From: UBA6623 sp965238125
GTDB taxonomy: Bacteria > Acidobacteriota > Terriglobia > Bryobacterales > UBA6623
Direction of reading: 5' to 3'
Assembly: GCA_965238125.1 (NCBI GenBank)
Contig: OZ250179.1
Span: 4,402,001 to 4,466,000, forward strand
Length of the DNA: 64,000 nucleotides
Below the pieces are notes generated by a model. The model searched no databases. It had not been told where the DNA came from and saw nothing but the letters and a program-made list of their open reading frames with translations. Positions 33,204-42,126 of this stretch are shown here, one piece after another; within the stretch, counting starts at the first letter, position 1; each line of letters opens with the position of its first letter. The position numbers and the translations under genes are program-made.

Positions 33204-35014
33204 CCCACGGTGCCCTGATCGGCGACGCTGTCGAGCAACGCCCCGACCTGCCCCGCCGTAAAGGGCGCGGCCAAGACCGAAAGGCCGTCGGCTTCGGCAT
33301 CGCCGGCTTGGGGGGCCTTGCCCTCCATGACGAGGACGAACTTGGGAACACGGTGCCGCACTTGGCGATAGACTTCGACGCCGGTCAATCGCCCGACGCG
33401 GGCGGCGCAAAATACGCAATCGAATTCCATGCGGTCGCAAAGGTCGGTTCCCTCGGCGGCGGTTTCGACGGGGATGGCGCGGTAACCTTGCGCGGCGATG
33501 AGCCGGACGAGCTTCTTCTTGGTCTCCTGATTCTCTTCGATCACCAAGGCGGTGGCCGGTTGGGCATTGACGCGCCGCGCCTGTTCGGCGGGCGCGGGGT
33601 CGCTCGTCGGAGACGGCGCCGCGGCCAAGGGGAACTCCAATTCCAAGAGAAAACCTCGAGCACCTTCTTCATCGACGCGCAGGACGCCTCCCATGGCCTC
33701 GACGAGGCCCCGGCAAAGCAGCAAACCGAGCGTCGCGTCCTGGGGGTCGTCCCAGTCGATCGCGGGGACCGAATTCGAGGCGGAGTCGCCGGCGGCTTCG
33801 GCGGAGCGAATCGACAGCAACCAGAATTCGTTGCGAATCAAGCTGGTTGCCACCTGGAGGGAATTGCTTCCGGCGCCCCGCAGCATGCGCTCGGCGTAAC
33901 GCAACAAACTCTTGGCCAGTTCGCGGAGCGAGTCGCCGTCGAGCGACGCTCGGGCGGGGCGGCGGGAAAGTTGCATTCGAGCAGTGGAACCTATTCGCTC
34001 CCAGCGGGGCCGCAGCGCCTCGATGGCATCCCGCAACACGGTGTTCATCTCGACGGGTTCTTCGCCGCCTTCCCAGGGACGAACCAGGCGCGAGACACGG
34101 CGCAGAACCCCAAGGGCCTCTTCGGCCTGGTGATCGGCCTCGGCCAGGCAACGCGCCGCGGCGGCTTGGCTGGTTTCTGAGCGGCTGCGATCGGCGAGCG
34201 AGCGAATCCTCCCCAACGGGTCACTGACTTGTTCGACAAGACCCTCGATGAAATCGCGAATGAACGTGGCTTTCTCAGCTCGAAAAACGTGGCCCTCAAG
34301 CGAACTATGGCCCTCCATCTTCCAGGCCATGGCAAGCAAGTTGGCGACGTGCTGAACGTGCCCGAGTTCCTGAGCGGTGAAGACTCGTTTGCGGCGGCGG
34401 TCTTCCAACTCGAGGACGCCGAGGCATTGCCCTTCGGCGAGCAACGGGACGTATAACAGGGACTTCTGCGAGAGCTTCCGCACCATTTCGCGGTCCACGA
34501 AGGGACAGTTTTCGGCATCCGGAACGTCGGTCGTCACTTGATTGCGAAAACATGTGCCGGGGCCGCTCATGGCGGCGAGCGAAACGGCCGGGGCGGGCGG
34601 CCTGTGACTTCCTGCTACATATTCAAGCTGTTGCGTCGCGGCATTGAGCCGCAGCAGGAAACAGTGCGTGGCGCCGGCCACCTCCGCCAGAATCTCGGTC
34701 GCCTCTTGCTGCACCGGCCGGATGTCACTCGACGCGACGACGGTCTCGGCAAGGTCTTGGAGGGATTTAAGCTGTCCTTGGTGTTCGCTGATCCGGCGTT
34801 CCAGCAGACGGCGAAACAGCAAGACGAGGCAGCCGATGCCGAGGAAAACGGCGAGTACGACCCAGAAAATCGTCACCCGGTCGGCCCTTCCCAGAGCGGC
34901 CAACCAGGCGGGCTCGGCGGCGGTGAGGGTCGGGGCGAGGAAAAGCGACAGACCCGCGACAGCCGCGGCACGGCGGTGCAATCGCCTCAAATATTTTCGC
35001 CGCCTCACGCTCAC
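33200..35014 (-). CDS. Membrane-anchored GAF / degenerate histidine-kinase / degenerate receiver protein
   Basis: About 604 aa from a GTG near 35014 (start uncertain; the frame stays open to 35104). Order: signal or first helix (AAAVAGLSLFLAPTLTAAE), a membrane helix (IFWVVLAVFLGIGCLVLLF), GAF domain (about 110-250, with CFRNQVTTDVPDAENCPFV), dimerisation-like helix (FIRDFIEGLVEQVSDPLGRIRSLADRS), an ATPase-like fold and a receiver-like end. The H-box His is missing (VEQVSDPLG), the N-box Asn is replaced (LRELAKSLLRYAERML) and a DxGxG G1 box is absent. The receiver has no acid pair (VIEENQ) and A/C at the acceptor site (CVFCAARVG). Probably a sensor or scaffold without kinase activity. Coupled to the ATL gene and divergent from the aspartate kinase. 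Confidence 0.75.
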   Translation of the reverse strand: MSVRRRKYLRRLHRRAAAVAGLSLFLAPTLTAAEPAWLAALGRADRVTIFWVVLAVFLGIGCLVLLFRRLLERRISEHQGQLKSLQDLAETVVASSDIRPVQQEATEILAEVAGATHCFLLRLNAATQQLEYVAGSHRPPAPAVSLAAMSGPGTCFRNQVTTDVPDAENCPFVDREMVRKLSQKSLLYVPLLAEGQCLGVLELEDRRRKRVFTAQELGHVQHVANLLAMAWKMEGHSSLEGHVFRAEKATFIRDFIEGLVEQVSDPLGRIRSLADRSRSETSQAAAARCLAEADHQAEEALGVLRRVSRLVRPWEGGEEPVEMNTVLRDAIEALRPRWERIGSTARMQLSRRPARASLDGDSLRELAKSLLRYAERMLRGAGSNSLQVATSLIRNEFWLLSIRSAEAAGDSASNSVPAIDWDDPQDATLGLLLCRGLVEAMGGVLRVDEEGARGFLLELEFPLAAAPSPTSDPAPAEQARRVNAQPATALVIEENQETKKKLVRLIAAQGYRAIPVETAAEGTDLCDRMEFDCVFCAARVGRLTGVEVYRQVRHRVPKFVLVMEGKAPQAGDAEADGLSVLAAPFTAGQVGALLDSVADQGTVG

Positions 35015-35167
35015 AACATAACAAGTCCGCCGATGAGCCCGCCGAGGCAAGAAGGTTGCGGTGACGCTTGGGGAGTTCGCGCGGGGACAAAGGGAACGAC
35101 CCACTCGGGGAGTCCGCCGCTATCATGGAAGTTTCCGGAGTTCGTCCGGCAAGCAAATCGTCGAGAA

Positions 35168-36595
35168 ATGCCGCAACCCTTGGTTGTTATGAAATTCGGG
35201 GGAACCAGCGTCGGTTCCCCGCAACGTATTGCTCACGCCGCGGAATTGATCCGCCGATGCGCCGCCCACAACCGGGTCGTGGTCGTAGTTTCCGCGATGG
35301 CGGAAGCCACGGACTTGCTGCTCGACACGATGAAGCTGGCGGCGGCCGGGGAAGAATCCACGGTGGAGTCAAATCTGGCGATGCTGCGCGAGCGCCATCT
35401 AGAGGCGGCCGGCGAGCTACTCGGCGGCGAAGGGCTCGAAACGGCCCGTGGTGAAATCGAGGCTCTGGTGGATGGTTTCGCCGGCACGGCGCGGGGCATG
35501 GCGATGTTGCGCGAGCGGCCTCCGCGTTCGGTGGACGAGGCGGTGACGACCGGCGAGCGGCTTTGCGCGTTGTTGGTGAGCGCGGTATTGCGCAAGAACG
35601 AGATCGCTTCGGAGGCGGTAAACGCTGTCGAGTTGATCGTAACCGATGCCGCCTTCGGCGACGCTTCCCCGCTGATGGAAGAAACCGCGGTAAAGACCGC
35701 GGCGCGGCTGGGCCCGCTGCTCGAAGACGGAGTGACACCGATCGTGACGGGTTTCAACGGCGCTACGGTTGACGGACGTCCGACGACGCTGGGCCGCGGC
35801 GGCTCGGATTTTTCCGCGGCGATTCTAGCGGCGGTCCTCGAGGCCGACGAGCTTTGGATCTGGACCGACGTGGACGGCATTCTCACGGCGGATCCGCGGC
35901 TTGTCGCCGACGCCCGGGTTCTGGCCGAGGTGAGTTACAACGAGGCGGCGGAGCTGGCGTACAACGGCGCCAAGGTGTTGCATCCGCGCACGCTCGCCCC
36001 GTTGGTTGAAAAACGGATACCGGTTTGGATCAAGAACAGCTTTGACGACGCGAAGCCCGGCACGCGGATCGTCTCCTCGATCACGGCCGATCACGGGGTG
36101 CGGGCGATTACTTCCCTCGCTAAGTCGGCGCTGATCACGATTGAGGCGGCGAACGCTTCGATGTCGGGCGCGCAACTGATGTCTCGTGCCTTGGGGGCGG
36201 CCGCGCGAGCCAATGTCGAAGTTCTGCTGATGACGAGGTCGAGTTTTCGGCAGAACTTCTGTATGCTGGTGCGTTCCGAAGAGTTGGCCGACGCCTTGGC
36301 GGCTCTGCATGAGGAACTATCGCTCGAACTCGAGCACGGTTACGTCCGTCCGATCGAGGTGGACCGCGGCGTGGGGCTGCTGGCGGCGGTGGGCGAGGGA
36401 ATGCGGGGCACTCCGGGCTTGGCGGGCGATGTGTTCACCGCTCTTTCCCGCCACCGGATCAACATCATCGCGATTGCGCAGGGATCGAGCGAGCTGACGA
36501 TTGCCATTGTCGTCACCCAGGAATCGCTCGATCAGGCGGTGCGGGCGTTGCATGAATCGTGCGGATTGGGAATTTTGCGTGAAGAAACTGCTTGA
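35168..36595 (+). CDS. lysC: Aspartate kinase (monofunctional, ACT-regulated)
   Basis: 475 aa. It phosphorylates aspartate, the first step to lysine, threonine and methionine. The N-terminal VMKFGGTSVGSPQRI motif and VVVVSAMAEATD, then GERLCALLVSAVL, GFNGATVDGRPTTLGRGGSDFSAA (ATP/aspartate site) and WTDVDGILTADPRLVADARVLAEVSYNEAAELAYNGAKVLHPRTL define the kinase domain. Two ACT domains follow from about 310 (SLAKSALITIEAANASMSG and GVGLLAAVGEGMRGTPGLAGDVF), the sites of feedback inhibition. The start at 35168 (MPQPLVVMKFGG) was chosen over an extension to 34538 that overlaps the divergent gene. Length and layout resemble the kinase half of ThrA/LysC type III. Confidence 0.9.
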   Translation: MPQPLVVMKFGGTSVGSPQRIAHAAELIRRCAAHNRVVVVVSAMAEATDLLLDTMKLAAAGEESTVESNLAMLRERHLEAAGELLGGEGLETARGEIEALVDGFAGTARGMAMLRERPPRSVDEAVTTGERLCALLVSAVLRKNEIASEAVNAVELIVTDAAFGDASPLMEETAVKTAARLGPLLEDGVTPIVTGFNGATVDGRPTTLGRGGSDFSAAILAAVLEADELWIWTDVDGILTADPRLVADARVLAEVSYNEAAELAYNGAKVLHPRTLAPLVEKRIPVWIKNSFDDAKPGTRIVSSITADHGVRAITSLAKSALITIEAANASMSGAQLMSRALGAAARANVEVLLMTRSSFRQNFCMLVRSEELADALAALHEELSLELEHGYVRPIEVDRGVGLLAAVGEGMRGTPGLAGDVFTALSRHRINIIAIAQGSSELTIAIVVTQESLDQAVRALHESCGLGILREETA

Positions 36596-36626
36596 ATCGC
36601 CAGCCGCGGAGGCGGTGCGCCGGTCG

Positions 36627-36651
36627 CTTGGCCCGTCGCTTGCGCTCTGGG
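36627..36651 (+). repeat. GCCCGTCGCTTGCGCTC repeat, copy
   Basis: GGCCCGTCGCTTGCGCTC in the gap between lysC and the oxidoreductase gene. Other copies: 37798-37815, 38037-38055 and, inverted, 30097-30115. Confidence 0.6.
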
Positions 36652-36666
36652 CTCGGAATCTTTGCC

Positions 36667-37686
36667 ATGGATAATTCGTCAAAACCACTCTCGGTCGGGG
36701 TGATCGGCGTCGGCGGCATGGGCGGCCGGCACGCCGTCAATCTTCATTCCCAAGTCTTCGGAGCCGAAGTGGCCGCCGTGATGGACATGGACTCGGAACG
36801 CGCCTCGGCGGTCGCGGCCGATTGCGGCGGCGCTCGGGCGTTCAGCGACGGTCACAAGCTCATCGAAGCCCCGGACGTCGACGCGGTCGTCATTGCCACG
36901 CCCGATCCGACTCACGTTGAATTCACCTTGGCTTGCCTGGCGGCGAACAAACCGGTCCTTTGCGAAAAGCCCCTCGCCGTCACCGCGGAGGACGCCCGGC
37001 GGGTGGTGGACGCCGAAGTCGGCCTCGGCCGGCGGCTCGTGCAGGTCGGCTTCATGCGGCATTACGACGCGCAGCACGTCGCGGTCAAGCAAGCCGTCGA
37101 CGCGGGCCGGGTCGGCAGACCGATTCTCTTCAAAGGTTTCCACCGCAACGAAGAGCATGAGCCTTACGTGACGAGCGAGGGGGTGATCGTCAATTCGGCG
37201 ATTCACGATATCCATTCCTGTCGTTGGTTTCTGGGACAAGAGGTCGAACAGGTTTACGTCGGGGGCGTAAACACCGACCCGGCGCTCGGAGAGGATACCT
37301 TTGACATGGTCGCGATCCACTTGTCACTGACCGGCGGCTGTTTGGGGATGATCGAAGCCTACGTCAACGCCTCTTACGGGTATGAGGTCGGCGTGGAAGT
37401 CGTCGGGGAGAGTGGGACGGTACAAACCGATCCCAGCGAGGGGCCGGTGGTGCGGTCCGGGCGATCGGCGTCGCAAGGGGTGCATCCGGGCTGGCTGGAG
37501 CGTTTCGGGGCGGCGTATGTCACCGAATTGAAGGAATGGGTGCGGTCGCTCAGCGAGGGTGGGCCGACGGGGCCGAGCGCCTGGGACGGCTATACGTCGC
37601 TGTTGGTGGCGGAAGCTTGTATTCGGTCTGTACGGTCGGGCAGCGCGGAGAAGGTGTCGGGGGCGGAGAAGCCGGGGCCTTATTAG
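36667..37686 (+). CDS. Gfo/Idh/MocA-family oxidoreductase (inositol dehydrogenase-like)
   Basis: 339 aa. N-terminal Rossmann: VGVIGVGGMGGRHAVNLHSQV, with DMDSERA. EKP motif VLCEKPLAVTAEDARRVV at about 97-100. The catalytic-region sequence VGFMRHYDAQHVAVKQAVDAGRVG, then NSAIHDIHSCRWFLG (D-x-x-H) and EAYVNASYGYEVGVEVVGESGTV, fits myo-inositol 2-dehydrogenase or a scyllo-inositol-type relative. Substrate uncertain. It follows lysC by 71 bp but has no clear pathway link to it. Confidence 0.85.
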   Translation: MDNSSKPLSVGVIGVGGMGGRHAVNLHSQVFGAEVAAVMDMDSERASAVAADCGGARAFSDGHKLIEAPDVDAVVIATPDPTHVEFTLACLAANKPVLCEKPLAVTAEDARRVVDAEVGLGRRLVQVGFMRHYDAQHVAVKQAVDAGRVGRPILFKGFHRNEEHEPYVTSEGVIVNSAIHDIHSCRWFLGQEVEQVYVGGVNTDPALGEDTFDMVAIHLSLTGGCLGMIEAYVNASYGYEVGVEVVGESGTVQTDPSEGPVVRSGRSASQGVHPGWLERFGAAYVTELKEWVRSLSEGGPTGPSAWDGYTSLLVAEACIRSVRSGSAEKVSGAEKPGPY

Positions 37687-38225
37687 ACGACCGACTGGGT
37701 GGGATGGTCGCGAAGATTTCGAGTTGGTGGGAAACGGCGGTTGAGCTGTTCTCTCGGCCGGCGCGGACTGTGGTAATGCTCGTTGCGGTGCCGGGTTGGC
37801 CCGTCGCTTGCGCTCACGGCTTGAATCTACATGGTGAGCGTGCGACATAAGCGGGAAGTTTGTCTTGGTTCGGTTATGGCTCAAGCCTTTCGGGAAAAGG
37901 CCGTTGAAACGGCCTCATGCCGGACGACGTGCCCTTTCAACCGGCCCTAAAAGGACCGGCCCATTTGCGAACCCAAGCCCGGTGAACCGCGGTGAACCGG
38001 GCTACCGCGCCCCGGAGTTTCGTGCGCGGTCGCTCGGCCCGTCGTTTGCGCTCTGGCCTCTGATTCTATTGTTGGCATTGTGAGAAGGGCTTCCACATAT
38101 ATGTCGCGCACCCCCGGCGGGCGTGATCGAACCGTTTCAAAGCGCCATAATTTCACTGAATTTCAAGGGTTTGCCATGAGGCGCTCACGGACGTTATTCG
38201 GGCGTGAGTAAACCTCCGGGGCTTG
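37687..38225. repeat. Intergenic region with dispersed repeats
   Basis: No gene seen. Contains GCCCGTCGCTTGCGCTC copies at 37798-37815 and 38037-38055 and, at 37868-37960, a repeat like the one interrupted by the IS1182-type element (GGTTCGGTTATGGCTCAAGC, then GGCCGTTGAAACGGCC). Around 37978-38010, GCCCGGTGAACCGCGGTGAA and ACCGGGCTACCG form a GC-rich hairpin. Confidence 0.5.
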
Positions 38226-38976
38226 ATGCAAGATTCGATTGACATTTCGAGGGTGGTGCGGTTTGAAACCTTCGAGCTGAACCTCAAGACCGGCGAGCTT
38301 CGCAAGGGCGGGGTGAAGATTCGCCCGCAAGAGCAGTCGTTTCAAATCCTCGCCGCGCTGCTCGAACGCCCCGGGAAGCTCGTCACTCGGGACGCGCTTC
38401 GCGAACGGCTTTGGCCCGAAAGCACCTTCGTTGATTTCGAAAAAGGGCCTCAATATCGCCGTCAGCAAATTGCGGCAAGCGCTGGGGGATTCCGCCGACG
38501 AGCCTCGCGTTATCGAAACTCTCCCTCGCAGCGGCTACCGTTTCATCGGCCCGGTCGAACAGGTCAACGCTTCGGGCGAAATCGTCGGACTGCCCGAGGG
38601 AACCGCCGCCGAGCACGTCATTTCTCACTACCGCTTGCTCGAAAAACTGGGCGAGGGCGGCATGGGAGTGGTCTACAAAGCGTTCGATACCAACCTCAAC
38701 CGCGCCGTTGCCCTAAAGTTTCTCGCTCCTCGACTGACCCAAGACCCTGACGCCAAGCGACGCTTCCGGCGCGAAGCCGAGGCTGCGGCGGCGGTTGATC
38801 ATCCCAACATTTGCACGGTGTACGAGAGCAATGAGGTCGCCGGCCAAATCTTCATCGCCATGGCCTACATCGAGGGGCAAAGTCTCGACAAGAAGATTGG
38901 CGGCAGCCCGTTGCCGCTCGACGAGGCCTTCGACATCGCGGCGCAAACTGCCCAGGGTTTGCAGGCCGCCGGATGA
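38226..38976 (+). pseudogene. Winged-helix/Ser-Thr kinase gene, frameshifted and truncated
   Basis: The N-terminal part (38226-38440) is an OmpR-type winged helix: VVRFETFELNLKTGELRKGG, then RPQEQSFQILAALLERPGKL and TRDALRERLWPESTFVDFEKG. A run of five A (38440-38444) shifts the frame; removing one A restores KGLNIAVSKLRQALGDSADEPRVIETLPRSGYRFIGPV, and a kinase domain with GEGGMGVVYKAFDTN and VALKFLAPRL. The kinase stops at AAQTAQGLQAAG, just before the catalytic HRDLKP loop. The rest is replaced by chemoreceptor sequence. Either a true pseudogene or, for the indel only, a sequencing error; the truncation is real either way. Confidence 0.75.
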
Positions 38977-39375
38977 TCCCGCGACCGCTGGTCGAAACCG
39001 AACGAGTGCTGGATGTGGCAACCGGCGGCGACTACTCGCGCCGGGTGTCAATCGCGACGAGCGACGAGCTGGGGCGGGTTGCCGGTTCGCTCAACCAGAC
39101 CATCGATAAGGTGCGGAACGGGTTGGAGGAGATCAAGCACGCAGCCGAGCGTGAGAGGCACCAGGCCCGGGAGCTTGGCAAGGGGTGGAAAGCATTCCGG
39201 GGTCCGTCTCAGCGGTTTCGCAAGGTGACTTGACACCCAGATGGAGATTACGAGGCAGGGTGCGACGACGGCCCAAAACACGGCGCAAGGCGCCAACGAG
39301 ACGCTGGAAGCCGGAGAATCCATGGCACAGGTCGCTCGTCAACTCCAGGAAATCGTCGGACAATTCAATGTGTGA
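38973..39375 (+). pseudogene. Methyl-accepting chemotaxis protein remnant
   Basis: Begins at 38973 in the TGATG overlap with the kinase relic. IPRPLVETERVLDVATGGDY, then SRRVSIATSDELGRVAGSLNQTIDKVRNGLEEIKHAAERERHQAREL is a HAMP domain. In another frame from about 39185 comes SIPGSVSAVSQGDLT, the next HAMP-to-signalling segment, then 39241-39375 reads ITRQGATTAQNTAQGANETL and ESMAQVARQLQEIVGQFNV, the receptor C-terminal helices. The middle of the signalling hairpin is missing. So at least one frameshift and one internal deletion; not functional. Confidence 0.7.
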
Positions 39376-39525
39376 CAGCGCGCGGAAGTTGGGGTCGGCG
39401 ACAAAGCTGTCGGGCCGGACAGGAATGTGTCGCGCTATGGAAGGGATGCCGGGCCTTTCTCACAGACCGACTCGGGCCGGTTCGGGCCGGTTCCGAATGC
39501 TTGGCGGCCCGCTCCTCCCGCATGC

Positions 39526-39531
39526 TATGAT
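39526..39531 (+). promoter_or_regulatory. TATGAT -10-like box
   Basis: TATGAT ends 6 nt before the TTG start at 39538. No Shine-Dalgarno sequence. Confidence 0.3.
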
Positions 39532-39537
39532 GCGCCC

Positions 39538-40023
39538 TTGCCGACCCGTCGCCCCACGGTTGTTGCCGCCGTTCTACTAACGGTTTGGCTCTCCACGGCC
39601 GCGCCTTCACTCGTCAAGCAGTTCCAACGAACCGCCTCGGCTTGGACTCTACTCTCCGAAAAGACGGGCCGCGAACGGTCGCTCTTGCTCGACCGCCCGG
39701 CCTTTGCCGTCGGCCGTGAAATCGCTCGCGCGGTGCCCTCGCGAGGTTGCGTCGTGGTGCTCGCCCATGCCGGACCCGCCGCCATCGACTACTATCGGTC
39801 CCGCTTGCGCTACTTGCTCTACCCGCGCCGGGTCTACACCTTCGACCGCACCTCGGCCTCCGTGGGAGATTGCCCCTTTCTGGCCGTCTTTCGCGATACC
39901 GAGCAAAATCTAGCCGCCGAGCCCTTCGCGGGCGAGTGGCGACAAGCCGTACTTCGTGACCGAGCCCGCCGTCTGCGACGTGTTAACGAAAGCGCCGATG
40001 TCGCCGTCTACGGAGCTCCCTAG
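39538..40023 (+). CDS. Membrane-anchored hypothetical protein
   Basis: 161 aa from TTG. An N-terminal membrane helix (VVAAVLLTVWLSTAAPSLV) is followed by an alpha/beta domain of about 120 residues, with RGCVVVLAHAGPAAIDYYRSRLRYLLYPRRVYTFDRTSASVGDCPFLAVFRD. Related to soluble tails seen beside GT39-like proteins. Not recognised as a known family. It sits just before the GT39-like gene and probably belongs with it. No ATG is in a suitable position; the start codon is inferred. Confidence 0.5.
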   Translation: MPTRRPTVVAAVLLTVWLSTAAPSLVKQFQRTASAWTLLSEKTGRERSLLLDRPAFAVGREIARAVPSRGCVVVLAHAGPAAIDYYRSRLRYLLYPRRVYTFDRTSASVGDCPFLAVFRDTEQNLAAEPFAGEWRQAVLRDRARRLRRVNESADVAVYGAP

Positions 40024-40033
40024 CAAGGCCTTC

Positions 40034-41390
40034 ATGGCGTACGCCGGATTTCTATTCACGTGGCTGCTCGGTTTGGCTCTATTGCCCACTAGGCCGGCCT
40101 TGAAGGTTGGACGCCTCCCCCTTGGCTTTCGGCGCGGGTGTCTTCGCGATTTCCCTGCAAATGGTCGCCTACGATCTCATCGGGCTTCCGTGGAACCGCT
40201 GGAGCTTGTTCGCTCCGTGGCTCGTGCTCATCGGAGTCCGCCTCTATCGAACCGGCGCGCCGGCGCTGTTGCCCGAAACCCCTTCCTTCCCCTCGCGGCA
40301 AGCTTTCCTCTGGATCTTCATCGCTCTGCCCATCGCCGTCTGGCTGCCCTATGAACGCCTCATGCCGCTGACTTCCGGCACTTGGGATGCCTGGGCCATC
40401 TGGCTTTTCAAGGCGAAAGCCTTCTATCTCGACTCGGGCGTCGAGGGCTTTTTGGCCCGCGCCGAAGAGTTCTCCTCTCACCAGCCGGGCTATCCGCTGC
40501 TTGTGCCTCTATACGGAAGTTTCCTCTACGTGGTCGAGGCGGGCGTCAACGAATGGGCGGCCAAGGCAATCACGCCCTGCTTCCACCTCGCGACGGTCGG
40601 TCTGCTCTATTCGCTCGGGAAACACTTCGGCCGACCCTCGACGGCCCTGGCGTTCGCCGCCATGGCGGCCTCGTCGACGGCGCTGAGCCGCATCGGCTTC
40701 GAATACGCCGGATATGCCGACATCGTGCTGAGCTTCTACTTCCTGGCCGCGGCGGGCTTTCTCTATGCCTGGTGGCGAGGCTCCGAGAGCGTGCATCTGG
40801 CGGCGGCCGCCGCCGCATGGACGAAGAATGAAGGCCAACTCTTCCTTCTCGCGGTCGTCCTGTTCGCCGGGACCCGGCTGCTCACTCGGCGCGAAGGCTT
40901 CAAGTCGTGGTTGGTGTTGTTGGCTCCGGCCGTCGCGGTGATCGTGCCGTGGACATTGGTGCGTTTATCGTTCGGGATCGAATCCGCCGGCTTTTCTCCG
41001 CTGGCGAGTTTCCGCTCGGATCTATTCTCAACGGCGTTCGCGACCCTGGTCAGCCGCCTATTCCAATGGAGCGAGTTTCAGTTGGCGGCGCCTCTGCTGA
41101 TTGGCGTCGTCGTGGGCGGCATCATCCTCAAGGCAAACCAAGCCCTCTGGGTCCCCCTCGGCTTGCTCGCCTGGCAGTTCGCGGGAACGCTGCTGGCCTA
41201 CGCAACCGGCGCGAACGACCTGGAGTGGTGGCTGGGCACCTCGGCCGACCGGATTCTTTCGCAACTCATCCCCCTGGCCTTGCTGCCCGCCATGCTGCTG
41301 GTCTCGGAATGGTCGGCGCGTCTTGATCAGCAAGCGCCGCCGGCCTCCTCGCCGACGGCGACGACCCGGCGCCGCCCGGCGATATCATGA
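40034..41390 (+). CDS. GT39/PMT-like integral membrane glycosyltransferase, possible frameshift near 40090
   Basis: About 450 aa with roughly ten membrane helices. A first helix (MAYAGFLFTWLLGLALLPTRPA) begins at ATG 40034; a one-base shift in the C/T-rich stretch 40085-40110 is needed to join it to the main frame (FGAGVFAISLQMVAYDLIGLPW, 40120-41390). Without a shift, the gene would start from TTG 40107. The family signature is a DE/DD-type loop between helices 1 and 2; here TSGTWDAWAIWLFKAKAFYLD has it. Such enzymes use lipid-linked sugars to modify proteins or lipids at the periplasmic face. The charged C-terminal tail (QQAPPASSPTATTRRRPA) is disordered. It is followed by a nucleotidyltransferase. 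Confidence 0.65.
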
Positions 41391-41394
41391 AATC

Positions 41395-42126
41395 GTGCAC
41401 CTGAGCAAAGCCGTCATTCTCGCCGCCGGCCGCGGCACGCGCATGGGGTCGCTCACCGAAGACGTGCCCAAGCCGCTGCTCCCCTTGCGGGGAAAACCCA
41501 TCCTGGAGCACCAGATCGAGCGCCTCGAAGCCGCGGGAATCAAGCAGGTGCTGCTCATCACCGGCTACAAAGCCGAAATGGTTGAAGAGCACTTCGACCA
41601 ACACCCCCCGGCTCGGGCGCGCATTAAGTATCGCCGCCAACCGACGCTGGACGGCACGGGCTCGGCGGCACGCTTGGCCCGTGATTTCGCCGGCTCCGAC
41701 GCATTCCTTCTCACCTTCGGGGATATCCTCGTCGACGAAGCCGTCTACTGCTCGCTGATCGATGCCATGGACCGTTTCGACGCTGTTCTGACGGTCAAAC
41801 ACGTAGACGACCCCCACCGAGGAGCCGCCGTTTACACCGACGGCGACCGTGTGATTCGTATGGTCGAAAAGCCGCCTCCGGGGGAGTCGCAAACCAATTG
41901 GATCAACGCTGGGATCTATGGTTTTCGCGCCGCCCTGTTTGACGAGCTTGAACGCATCCCCGTATCGCCTCGCGGAGAGTACGAGTTGACCGACGCGGTT
42001 TCGATGATGATTGCGGGCGGGGCCGGCTTCGGGTGGCTCCCCATCGACGGGTTTTGGAAAGACATCGGGCGACCCGAAGACCTTTCCACCGCCGCGGGCT
42101 TCGTCACCGCCGGACCGGAAACATAG
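41395..42126 (+). CDS. Sugar nucleotidyltransferase (NTP_transferase family)
   Basis: 243 aa from GTG 41395, 5 bp after the previous stop. The pyrophosphorylase signature VILAAGRGTRMGSLTEDVPKPLLPLRGKPILEHQIERLE covers residues 5-43. Later LLTFGDILVDEAVY (G-D metal site), RMVEKPPPGESQTNWINAGIYGF, RGEYELTDAVSMM and GFWKDIGRPEDL complete the Rossmann domain. It transfers a nucleotide to a sugar 1-phosphate. There is no C-terminal left-handed beta-helix, so a thymidylyl-, cytidylyl- or guanylyl-type enzyme of short length. It follows the GT39-like protein, so it likely supplies activated sugar. Confidence 0.85.
   Translation: MHLSKAVILAAGRGTRMGSLTEDVPKPLLPLRGKPILEHQIERLEAAGIKQVLLITGYKAEMVEEHFDQHPPARARIKYRRQPTLDGTGSAARLARDFAGSDAFLLTFGDILVDEAVYCSLIDAMDRFDAVLTVKHVDDPHRGAAVYTDGDRVIRMVEKPPPGESQTNWINAGIYGFRAALFDELERIPVSPRGEYELTDAVSMMIAGGAGFGWLPIDGFWKDIGRPEDLSTAAGFVTAGPET

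Noticed and set aside
34538..35167. Upstream extension of the aspartate kinase frame
   Set aside because: It overlaps the divergent sensor-like gene and the kinase signature begins at 35168.
36627..36651. Lysine riboswitch or attenuator linked to lysC
   Set aside because: The repeat lies after lysC, not before it, and matches a dispersed repeat elsewhere.
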